Part shown: positions 54,236-62,014 of the stretch, piece after piece | How the letters are laid out: each line of letters starts with the position of its first letter | How positions within the stretch are numbered: the first letter of the stretch is position 1 | Assembly: GCF_031458115.1 (NCBI RefSeq) | Contig: NZ_JAVDXV010000001.1 | Location: forward strand, 124,001 to 188,000 | Reading direction: 5' to 3' | Length of the DNA: 64,000 nt | Source of the DNA: Pelomonas asaccharophilus_A | GTDB lineage: Bacteria; Pseudomonadota; Gammaproteobacteria; Burkholderiales; Burkholderiaceae_C | Translations under genes and position numbers: made by a program | The notes under the pieces: model-generated | The model's database searches: none | What the model was told of the DNA's origin: nothing | Seen by the model: the letters and a program-made list of their open reading frames with translations, nothing else

Positions 54236-56626
54236 TCAGCGTTTGAAGAGGTCCAGGATGGACTTCTTCTCGTCGTCGGTCGCGGCGCCCGGCACCGGCG
54301 GCTCCGCCGACAGCTCGCGCACGGCGTTGCCCGAGCTGAACTCCTCGTAGAACCATTCGCCGTTCACGTTGACGACGCCTTCCGGCGGCGTCATCTCGTC
54401 GACGGCCTTGTTCTTCAGCGCGAACTGCATGTACTCGATCCAGACCGGCAGGCTCAGGCCGCCGCCGGTTTCGCGGTCGCCCAGCTTGCGCGGCTGGTCG
54501 TAGCCTATCCAGACGACCGCGACCACCTCCTTCTGGTAGCCGGCGAACCAGGCGTCCATGGAGTCGTTGGTGGTGCCGGTCTTGCCGTAGATGTCGGGGC
54601 GCTTCAGCGTGGCCTGCGCCCGCGCAGCCGTGCCGCTGCGCGTGACCTCCTGCAGCAGGCTGCTCATCAGGAAGGCGTTACGGGCCTCGATGCCGCGGGA
54701 TTCCTCGGCCAGCGCCACCGTCTGCGCCTGGTAGAGCAGTCGGCCGTTGTTGTCGGTGATGCGGGCGATCAGCTGCGGGTTCACGCGGTAGCCGCCGTTG
54801 GCGAACACCGCATAGCCCTGCGCCATCTGCATGGGCGTGACCGAGCCGGCGCCCAGCGCCATCGTCAGGTAGGCGGGGTGCTTCTCGGCCTCGAAGCCAA
54901 AGCGGGTGACCCACTCCTGCGCGTACTTCACGCCCACCGAGTGCAGCACGCGGATTGACACCATGTTCTTGGACTTGGCCAGTGCCGTGCGCAGCGGCAT
55001 GGGCCCTTCGAACTTGCCGTCGTAGTTCTTCGGTTCCCAGGGCTGGCTGCCGGTCGTGCCGGCATCGAAGAACAGCGGTGCGTCGTTGACCACCGTGGTG
55101 GGCGTGAAGCCCTTCTCCAGCGCGGCCGAGTAGATGAAGGGCTTGAAGCTGGAACCCGGCTGGCGCCAGGCCTGCGTCACGTGATTGAACTTGTTCTTGT
55201 TGTAGTCAAAGCCACCCACCATCGCGCGCACCTGGCCGTTGCGCGGGTCCATGGACACGAACGCGCCCTCGACCTCGGGCAACTGCGTGATGGTCCACTC
55301 GTTGCCGTCCTTCTGCTTGGCGCCCTTGACGACGCGGATCACCGCGCCGCGGCGGATGCGGGTCTTGGGGTTGCCCTTGTCGGACAGCCCGGACGTGGCC
55401 GGTCGCAGGCCTTCGCCGGTGATGGTGATGGCGTCGCCGCTCTGCAGCACGGCGCTGACCTTCTTCGGGTCGGCGTCCAGCACGACAGCGGCCAACAATT
55501 CGTCGTTGGCCGGGTGGTCGGCAAGCGCCTCGGCGATGCGGGTGTCCAGCGCCTTGGCGTCGCCCGGCAGGTCGGCGTAGGCCTCGGGGCCGCGGTACAC
55601 CTGCCGCTTCTCATAGTCCAGGATGCCGCGGCGCAGCGCTCGGTAGGCGGCGTTCTGCTCCGCGCTGTCCAGCGTCAGGTAGACATTGAGGCCGCGCGAG
55701 TAGGCCTCGTCACCGTACTGGTTGTAGATCAGCTGGCGGGCGGCCTCGGCCACGAACTCGGCATGCGACGCCGACTCGCTGACGCGGCGGATGCGCAGCT
55801 TCTCGGCCTTGGCCTCGTCCCGCTGCTCTTCCGTGATGTAGCCGGTCTCGTACATCCGCTCGATGATGTACTGCTGGCGGATGGTGGCGCGCTTGGGGTT
55901 GTTGATGGGGTTGTAGGCCGACGGCGCCTTGGGCAGACCGGCCAGCATCGCAGCCTCGGCGACGCTGATCTTGTCCAGCGGCTTGCCGAAGTAGACCTCG
56001 CTGGCCGCCGCGAAGCCGTGCGCGCGGTGGCCCAGGAAGATCTGGTTCATGTAGATCTCGAGGATCTTCTCCTTGGGCAGCGCGGCCTCGATCTTCAGCG
56101 CCAGCAGGATCTCGTAGATCTTGCGGGTGAAGGTCTTCTCCGTGGACAGGTAGAAGTTGCGGGCCACCTGCATCGTGATGGTGGACGCGCCCTGGCTGCG
56201 CGATTCGGTGACGTTGGCCAGCCCCGCGCGGATGATGCCCAGGTAGTCCACGCCGCCGTGCTGATAGAAGCGTGCGTCCTCGATGGCCAGCACGGCCTCC
56301 TGCATGACCTTGGGGATCTGCTGGATGGGCCGGTAGTTGCGCCGCTCCTCGCCGAACTCGCCCAGCAGCGCGCCGTCGCTGGAGAGCACGCGCATGGGCA
56401 GCTTGGGGCGGTAGTCGGTGAGGCCGCCGATGTCGGGCAGGTTGGGGTAGGCCAGCGCCAGGCCCAGCGCCAGCAGCAGCGCGACCGCGGCCACGCCCCC
56501 GGCAGCGATGCCCAGGCACCACAGCAGCACGCGTCCAAGCGTGCGGCCGAATCGGGAAGCGGGAGAGGAGCCGGCGGTTGCAGCGGCGTCGGCGCGGGAT
56601 GCCGCGGATCGGGGCTTGTCGTTCAT
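54236..56626 (-). CDS. mrcA: Penicillin-binding protein 1A
   Basis: A 796-residue bifunctional peptidoglycan synthase. A transmembrane helix (~33-57) precedes the glycosyltransferase domain with catalytic Glu near 118 (EDARFYQHGGVDYLGI). The transpeptidase has the nucleophile serine in GSSFKPF (~492), SKNMVS, and YGKTGTTNDSMDAW (~681). An OB-type insert lies between. It diverges from the pil operon, the usual Burkholderiales arrangement. Confidence 0.96.
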   Translation of the reverse strand: MNDKPRSAASRADAAATAGSSPASRFGRTLGRVLLWCLGIAAGGVAAVALLLALGLALAYPNLPDIGGLTDYRPKLPMRVLSSDGALLGEFGEERRNYRPIQQIPKVMQEAVLAIEDARFYQHGGVDYLGIIRAGLANVTESRSQGASTITMQVARNFYLSTEKTFTRKIYEILLALKIEAALPKEKILEIYMNQIFLGHRAHGFAAASEVYFGKPLDKISVAEAAMLAGLPKAPSAYNPINNPKRATIRQQYIIERMYETGYITEEQRDEAKAEKLRIRRVSESASHAEFVAEAARQLIYNQYGDEAYSRGLNVYLTLDSAEQNAAYRALRRGILDYEKRQVYRGPEAYADLPGDAKALDTRIAEALADHPANDELLAAVVLDADPKKVSAVLQSGDAITITGEGLRPATSGLSDKGNPKTRIRRGAVIRVVKGAKQKDGNEWTITQLPEVEGAFVSMDPRNGQVRAMVGGFDYNKNKFNHVTQAWRQPGSSFKPFIYSAALEKGFTPTTVVNDAPLFFDAGTTGSQPWEPKNYDGKFEGPMPLRTALAKSKNMVSIRVLHSVGVKYAQEWVTRFGFEAEKHPAYLTMALGAGSVTPMQMAQGYAVFANGGYRVNPQLIARITDNNGRLLYQAQTVALAEESRGIEARNAFLMSSLLQEVTRSGTAARAQATLKRPDIYGKTGTTNDSMDAWFAGYQKEVVAVVWIGYDQPRKLGDRETGGGLSLPVWIEYMQFALKNKAVDEMTPPEGVVNVNGEWFYEEFSSGNAVRELSAEPPVPGAATDDEKKSILDLFKR

Positions 56627-56759
56627 GAGCCGGCGAAGGGCGCGCCGCGGGCGCGAAGGTGCGAGGCGGCGGATTATAGGAAGGCGGAATGACTCCCCTT
56701 CTACGTCAGTCGGGTGTTGAAACAGTGTGTCAAACCACCGCTTCCCGGAGGTTTTTCAG

Positions 56760-56773
56760 GAGCTTGCAAGCTC
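56760..56773. promoter_or_regulatory. Palindrome in the mrcA-pilM divergent region
   Basis: GAGCTTGCAAGCTC is a perfect 14-base palindrome lying about 135 bases from each start in the 284-base divergent region. It could be a regulator site. Confidence 0.4.
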
Positions 56774-56843
56774 GTTGATTCGTGTATGTTTAGCAACGTG
56801 GCGTTACCAGCTCGCGCCGGATTTCCGTTCGGTGTCAACGGCT

Positions 56844-56872
56844 TTGCTGCTAGCATTCAAGTAACTTATTAA
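56844..56872 (+). promoter_or_regulatory. Candidate pilM promoter
   Basis: TTGCTG (56844-56849) and TATTAA (56867-56872) are 17 bases apart, giving a leader of about 30 bases before pilM. The match is moderate. Confidence 0.35.
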
Positions 56873-56910
56873 TAGTCCGATACGTAACTCGCGTGTCGGG
56901 GACAAAGGGC

Positions 56911-57990
56911 ATGGGAATACTTGACGCACTTTCGGGTCGCAGGCACCCACCCCTGATTGGCCTGGATATCAGTTCCTCCAGCGTCAAGCTGGTGGAGCTG
57001 AGCCAAGACAAGAACGGCGAATACGTGCTCGAGCGTTTCGCCAGCGAGCCCTTCGAAAAGGGTTGGATCGCCGACGGGCAGATCGAGAAATTCGACGAAG
57101 TCGCTGACGCCGTGCGCCGTGTGGTGGCGCGCAGTGGCAGCCGCACACGCGACGCCGCGCTGGCCATGCCGCAGTCGGCCGTCATCACCAAGAAGATCAT
57201 GTTGCCGGCCGGGCTGCGCGAGGAAGAACTCGAGTTGCAGGTCGAGGCCGAGGCCAACCAGTACATCCCGTTCTCGCTGGACGAGGTGAGCCTGGATTTC
57301 TGTGTCATCGGCCCCAGCCCTACGTCGGTGGGCGATGTGGAGGTGCTGATCGCTGCGTCGCGCAAGGACCGCGTGCAGGACCGCCAGGGCCTGGCCGAAG
57401 CGGCTGGCCTGCGGCCCGTCGTGCTGGACATCGAGTCGCATGCATCGCGCATGGCCATGAGCCGCCTGATCGCGGCGCTGCCCAACGAAGGCAAGGACGC
57501 GCTGGTCGCGCTGTTCGAGATCGGCGCCGACACCACCAGCCTGAAAGTCTTGCGCGACGACGAACTGCTGTATGACCGCGACCAGTCCTTTGGCGGCTCG
57601 CAGCTGACGCAACTCATTTCGCGCCAGTACGGCTTCTCCTTCGAGGAGGCCGAGCAGAAGAAGCTGTCCAACGAGTTGCCCGAGGACTACGAGACCAGCG
57701 TGTTGACGCCCTTCGTGGACAGCTTGTCGCAGGAAATCGGGCGCGCGCTGCAGTACTTCTTCACCAGCACGCCGCATCACAAGGTCCACTACGTGATGCT
57801 GGCCGGCGGCACGGCCACGCTGCCGGGCCTGAAGGAGCGGGTGACCGACCTGACGGGCTTTGCCTGCATGGTGGTCAATCCGTTCGAGAACATGGGCATG
57901 GGCGCCGCAGTTCGGGAGTCCAAGCTGCAACGTGAGGCGCCGTCCTACCTCACTGCCTGCGGCCTCGCGATGCGGAGGTTCTTCCAGTGA
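56911..57990 (+). CDS. pilM: Type IV pilus assembly protein PilM
   Basis: A 359-residue actin-like cytoplasmic ATPase-fold protein. GLDISSSSVKLVELS starts the fold, and LFEIGADTTSLKVLRDDELLYDRDQSFGG and VMLAGGTATLPGLKERV follow. It binds PilN and links the pilus motor to the inner-membrane complex. The ATG at 56911 is used; a GTG at 56893 is less likely. Its stop overlaps the pilN GTG by four bases. Confidence 0.95.
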   Translation: MGILDALSGRRHPPLIGLDISSSSVKLVELSQDKNGEYVLERFASEPFEKGWIADGQIEKFDEVADAVRRVVARSGSRTRDAALAMPQSAVITKKIMLPAGLREEELELQVEAEANQYIPFSLDEVSLDFCVIGPSPTSVGDVEVLIAASRKDRVQDRQGLAEAAGLRPVVLDIESHASRMAMSRLIAALPNEGKDALVALFEIGADTTSLKVLRDDELLYDRDQSFGGSQLTQLISRQYGFSFEEAEQKKLSNELPEDYETSVLTPFVDSLSQEIGRALQYFFTSTPHHKVHYVMLAGGTATLPGLKERVTDLTGFACMVVNPFENMGMGAAVRESKLQREAPSYLTACGLAMRRFFQ

Positions 57991-58589
57991 TCCTGATCAA
58001 CCTGCTGCCCTACCGCGAAGAGCGGCGCAAGCGGCGCAAGGCGGCATTCTTCGCCGGCCTGGGTTTGGCCGGCCTGGTGGGCGCGGGCATCGTCGTGGCG
58101 GGCTATCTGCTGTTGCAGTTCCTGACGGCCGAACAGCAATCGCGCAATCAGTACATCCAGGCCGAGATCAGCCGGCTTGAAGCCCAGATCTCGGACATCG
58201 CCAACCTGAAAGCCGAGATCGAGGCGTTGAAATCGCGCCAGCGCGCCGTCGAGGATCTGCAGACCGATCGGAACACGCCGGTGCACCTGCTCAACGACCT
58301 GGCGCAGTTGGCTCCGGAAGGCATCTATCTGATGAACATCCGGCAGGACAACAAGATAGTGACGGTCAGCGGCATCGCCCAGACCAACGAGCGCGTGTCG
58401 GAGTTCCTGCGCAACCTGTCGCGCAACTCCGAATGGCTGGAGAAGCCCGACCTCATCGAGGTCAAGCTCGCCAGCGTCAGCACCGCTTCACGTGAGCAGC
58501 GCCGATTGCTCGAGTTCTCCATGAAGGTGTCCATCAAGACGCCCGTCGTGGAGCCTGCGTCTGGCGCGTCAGCGCCCAAGAAGGGTTGA
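57987..58589 (+). CDS. pilN: Type IV pilus assembly protein PilN
   Basis: A 200-residue bitopic protein starting at GTG 57987. The cytoplasmic start MILINLLPYREERRKRRK binds PilM. One transmembrane helix (GLGLAGLVGAGIVVAGYLLLQFL) and a coiled-coil stretch precede a ferredoxin-like periplasmic domain. It pairs with PilO. Confidence 0.94.
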   Translation: MILINLLPYREERRKRRKAAFFAGLGLAGLVGAGIVVAGYLLLQFLTAEQQSRNQYIQAEISRLEAQISDIANLKAEIEALKSRQRAVEDLQTDRNTPVHLLNDLAQLAPEGIYLMNIRQDNKIVTVSGIAQTNERVSEFLRNLSRNSEWLEKPDLIEVKLASVSTASREQRRLLEFSMKVSIKTPVVEPASGASAPKKG

Positions 58590-59272
58590 TGGGCATGGCC
58601 AAGTTCGACCTGAATGCCTGGTTCGCGGAGGTCTCGGAGCAGTTCCAGGGCCTCAACCCCAAGGAGCCTGGTCAGTGGCCGCTGGCACCCAAGCTGGCAT
58701 CGGCCTTTGGCGTGGCGGTAGCGGTTGTTGTCGCCGGCTATTTCTTCCTGCTGTCCGACGAGCAGGACAACCTGGAGGCTGAGCGCAATCGGGAGCCGGC
58801 CTTGCGATCTGACTACACGGCCAAGCTCGCGCAGGCGGTCAACCTGCCCGAACTGCGCAAGCAGAAGAGCCAGGTCGAGGAGTACGTGACCCAACTCGAA
58901 AAGCAGCTACCCGGCAAGGCGGAGATCGATTCGCTGCTGTCAGACATCAGCAGCGCCGGCGTCGGCCGCGGCCTGCAGTTCGAGCTGTTCCGTCCGGGCC
59001 AGGTGCTGGTGAAGGACTTTTATGCCGAGTTGCCCATCGCGTTGAAGGTCTCGGGCCGCTATCACGACATCGGCGCCTTTGCGGCCGACGTGTCCAACCT
59101 GTCTCGCATCGTGACGTTGCACAACCTCGTTGTGCAGGCGCCCACCGCTAGGGACGCCGGGGGCGTCCTCAGCATGGAGGCGACCGCGCGCACCTACCGC
59201 TATCTGGACCCGGCCGAGGTCGCTGAACAGAAGAAGGCGGCCAGCAAGTCCAAGACCGGAGTCAAGCCATGA
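58589..59272 (+). CDS. pilO: Type IV pilus assembly protein PilO
   Basis: A 227-residue partner of PilN. The ATG overlaps the pilN stop by one base; ATG 58595 is an alternative. A single helix (ASAFGVAVAVVVAGYFFLLS) is followed by a coiled coil (SQVEEYVTQLEKQLPGKAEIDSLLSDI) and the periplasmic domain with ADVSNLSRIVTLHNLVVQ. The protein joins PilM-PilN to PilP. Confidence 0.94.
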   Translation: MGMAKFDLNAWFAEVSEQFQGLNPKEPGQWPLAPKLASAFGVAVAVVVAGYFFLLSDEQDNLEAERNREPALRSDYTAKLAQAVNLPELRKQKSQVEEYVTQLEKQLPGKAEIDSLLSDISSAGVGRGLQFELFRPGQVLVKDFYAELPIALKVSGRYHDIGAFAADVSNLSRIVTLHNLVVQAPTARDAGGVLSMEATARTYRYLDPAEVAEQKKAASKSKTGVKP

Positions 59273-59793
59273 AGCGGCTGCTGATTTCCATGGCGACCGT
59301 GTCCTTGCTGTCCGGCTGTGGCAGCGACATCGAGGAGTTGCGCCAGTGGATGGAGCAGCAGCGCAAGGAAGCCAAGCCCACGGTGACGCCGCTGCTGCCG
59401 CCCAAGAAGTTCCTGCCGCAGCCCTATGAGGCCAACGCCGGTGTTGATCCGTTCAGCACGCAGAAGCTCAGCGTCGCGATCCGTCAGGAAGCCGCGCAGC
59501 CGAACTCCCTGCTGACTGCCGAGATCAACCGCCGCAAGGAGCCACTCGAGGCTTACCCGCTGGACAACATGAACATGGTGGGCAGCTTGACCCGCGAAGG
59601 CCGGCGCTATGCCCTGCTGCGCGTGGACAACCTGCTCTACCAGGTCAAGGTCGGGGACTACCTCGGCCAGAACTTCGGTCGCATCACCAAGATCAATGAG
59701 ACCGAGATCACGTTGCGGGAAGTCGTCCAGGACGCTGCGGGCGAGTGGATCGAGCGCACCAGTACCCTCCAGCTACAGGAGACGGGACGATGA
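59269..59793 (+). CDS. pilP: Type IV pilus lipoprotein PilP
   Basis: A 174-residue inner-membrane lipoprotein. The lipobox LSGC near residue 17 follows MKRLLISMATVSLL. A HR-type domain (YPLDNMNMVGSLTREGRRYALLRVDNLLYQVKVGDYLGQNFGRITKI) contacts PilQ. It overlaps pilO and pilQ by four bases. Confidence 0.95.
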   Translation: MKRLLISMATVSLLSGCGSDIEELRQWMEQQRKEAKPTVTPLLPPKKFLPQPYEANAGVDPFSTQKLSVAIRQEAAQPNSLLTAEINRRKEPLEAYPLDNMNMVGSLTREGRRYALLRVDNLLYQVKVGDYLGQNFGRITKINETEITLREVVQDAAGEWIERTSTLQLQETGR

Positions 59794-61985
59794 AGACATT
59801 GCAGGAGAACAAGTCGATGGGTCGTAGCTGGTTGCTGGGATTCGCCTTCGTCGCTCTGTTGGGCGCGCCCGCGGCCTGGGCTCAGACCCAGATCAAGGCC
59901 ATCAACACCGTGCAACAGGCCGGTGTGGATGTCGTGCGTGTCGAGTTGAGCGAGCCCCTGGCCGCGGTGCCCACGGGTTTCACCGTGCAGGCGCCGCCGC
60001 GCATCGCGATCGACCTGCCCGGCGTCGTGAACGGCATGGGGCGCAATCTGGTCGATATCAACCAAGGCAACCTGCGCTCGGCTGCCGTGGCGCAGGCGGG
60101 CGAGAGGTCGCGCCTGGTGTTGAACCTGCGCCAGGCCGCGAGCTACAGCGCCAGGCTGGAGGGCAATGCGTTGGTGCTCGTGCTGGCAAGCGGCGCGCCC
60201 GTTGCGCAATCGACCAACGAGCCGGTGCATTTCGCGCAGAGCCTGAACACGACATCACAAGCGCTGCGAGATATCGATTTCCGCCGCGGCGCGGATGGCG
60301 CGGGCCGCGTCATCGTCAACCTGCCCAGCAACCAGGTCGGCGTGGATATCCAGCAGCAGGGTCAAAGCCTGGTGGTGGAATTCCTGCGTTCCAGCCTGCC
60401 CGAGAACCTGCGCCGCAAGATCGACGTGACCGACTTCGGTACGCCGGTGCATCTGATCACGACGCAACAGGCGGGTGACCGCGTGCGCATGGTCGTCGAG
60501 CCCAAGGGCAACTGGGAGCACAGCGCCTACCAGAGCGACAACCAGTTCGTGCTGGAGGTGCGCCCGCAGAAGATCGATCCGAACAAGCTGACACAAGGTC
60601 CGGGTTTCAGCGGCGACAAGCTCTCGCTGAACTTCCAGAACATCGAAGTGCGTGCGCTGCTGCAGGTCATTGCTGACTTCACCAACTTCAACGTGGTCAC
60701 CAGCGACACCGTGACGGGCAATGTCACGTTGCGCCTGAAGGACGTGCCTTGGGATCAGGCGCTGGACATCATCATGCAGGCGCGCGGCCTGGGGCTGAAG
60801 AAGTCCGGCAACGTGTTGTGGATCGCACCCAAGGAAGAGTTGGCTACCAAGGAGCGTTTGGACCTGGAAGCCAAGGCTGCGATCGCACAGTTGGAGCCGG
60901 TGCGCACGCAATCCTTCCAGCTCAACTATGTGAAGGCCGATGATCTGGCTCGCGGACTGACGGGCCAGAGCATCGGGTCAGCCAGCAGCAGCGGTGGTGG
61001 CGGCGGTGGTGGCAGCAATGCCAGCGGCACAGGTACGCGCATCCTGTCGCAGCGTGGCAGTGTGATTTCCGAATCGCGCACCAACCAGCTGTTTGTGTCC
61101 GACGTGCCGAGCAAGCTGGAAGAGATTCAGGCCATGATCGCCAAGATCGACGTGCCGGTCCGCCAAGTGCTGATCGAGGCGCGCATCGTCGAGGCCAACG
61201 ATCGCTTCGGCCGCGCATTGGGCATCAAGCTGGGTGGCTACGACGCCCGTGGCCGCGCGGGCGGCATCCCGGGCTACAACGTCAGCGGAGACAACTACCT
61301 CACGATAGGCGGCAACTACAACGAAGTGGGCTGGCAGACGCGTCAGCTGGCGACGGACCCCGGCTTCAACAACACGCAATTCGTCAACCTGCCCGCCAAC
61401 ACGTCGTCCGACAGCTTTGCCGGCGCGGTCGCGCAGACCTTCGCCGTCTCTCTGTTCGGTGCCACGGCCAACCGCTTCCTGAATCTGGAACTGTCGGCGC
61501 TTGAATCCGACGGCAAGGGCAAGGTGGTGTCCAGCCCGCGTGTCATCACGGCCGACCAGGTCAAGGCGCTGATCGAGCAGGGCGAAGAGCTGCCCTACCA
61601 GGTCGCCACGGCCAGCGGCGCGACGTCCATCGCGTTCCGCAAGGCCAACCTGAAGCTGGAAGTCACGCCGCAGATCACGCCCGAGGGCAGTGTCATTCTC
61701 AGCGTGGACGTCAACAAGGACAGCCGCGGCACGCTGACGCCGCAGGGCTACGCGATCAACACCAAGCATGTCCAGACCCAGGTGCTGGTCGAGAACGGCG
61801 GCACGGTGGTTATCGGCGGCATCTACACCCAGGACGAGGGCGAGACCATCAACAAGGTGCCGGTGCTGGGCGACGTGCCCTTCGTCGGCAACCTCTTCAA
61901 GAACAAGACGCGCACAACCTCCAAGACGGAGTTGCTGATTTTCCTGACGCCCAAGGTCGTCAGCGAGCGGGCAGCGGTGCGTTGA
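59790..61985 (+). CDS. pilQ: Type IV pilus secretin PilQ
   Basis: A 731-residue outer-membrane secretin through which the pilus passes. The signal peptide ends in PAAWAQ. Two AMIN domains (residues ~30-250, RVELSEPLAAVPTGF...RIAIDLPG and the second VIVNLPSNQVGVDIQ) bind the wall. STN and N-domains follow (LSLNFQNIEVRALLQVIADFTNFNVV), with a Gly/Ser linker before the secretin core. NKVPVLGDVPFVGNLFKNK closes it. GGAGACGG precedes the ATG. Confidence 0.96.
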   Translation: MKTLQENKSMGRSWLLGFAFVALLGAPAAWAQTQIKAINTVQQAGVDVVRVELSEPLAAVPTGFTVQAPPRIAIDLPGVVNGMGRNLVDINQGNLRSAAVAQAGERSRLVLNLRQAASYSARLEGNALVLVLASGAPVAQSTNEPVHFAQSLNTTSQALRDIDFRRGADGAGRVIVNLPSNQVGVDIQQQGQSLVVEFLRSSLPENLRRKIDVTDFGTPVHLITTQQAGDRVRMVVEPKGNWEHSAYQSDNQFVLEVRPQKIDPNKLTQGPGFSGDKLSLNFQNIEVRALLQVIADFTNFNVVTSDTVTGNVTLRLKDVPWDQALDIIMQARGLGLKKSGNVLWIAPKEELATKERLDLEAKAAIAQLEPVRTQSFQLNYVKADDLARGLTGQSIGSASSSGGGGGGGSNASGTGTRILSQRGSVISESRTNQLFVSDVPSKLEEIQAMIAKIDVPVRQVLIEARIVEANDRFGRALGIKLGGYDARGRAGGIPGYNVSGDNYLTIGGNYNEVGWQTRQLATDPGFNNTQFVNLPANTSSDSFAGAVAQTFAVSLFGATANRFLNLELSALESDGKGKVVSSPRVITADQVKALIEQGEELPYQVATASGATSIAFRKANLKLEVTPQITPEGSVILSVDVNKDSRGTLTPQGYAINTKHVQTQVLVENGGTVVIGGIYTQDEGETINKVPVLGDVPFVGNLFKNKTRTTSKTELLIFLTPKVVSERAAVR

Positions 61986-62014
61986 GAGTCATAGAAATTT
62001 CCAGGAGTTCGAGC

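Noticed and set aside
60970..61030. Gly/Ser-rich tract in pilQ that looks like a repeat
   Set aside because: It is a flexible linker between secretin domains, not a tandem DNA repeat.
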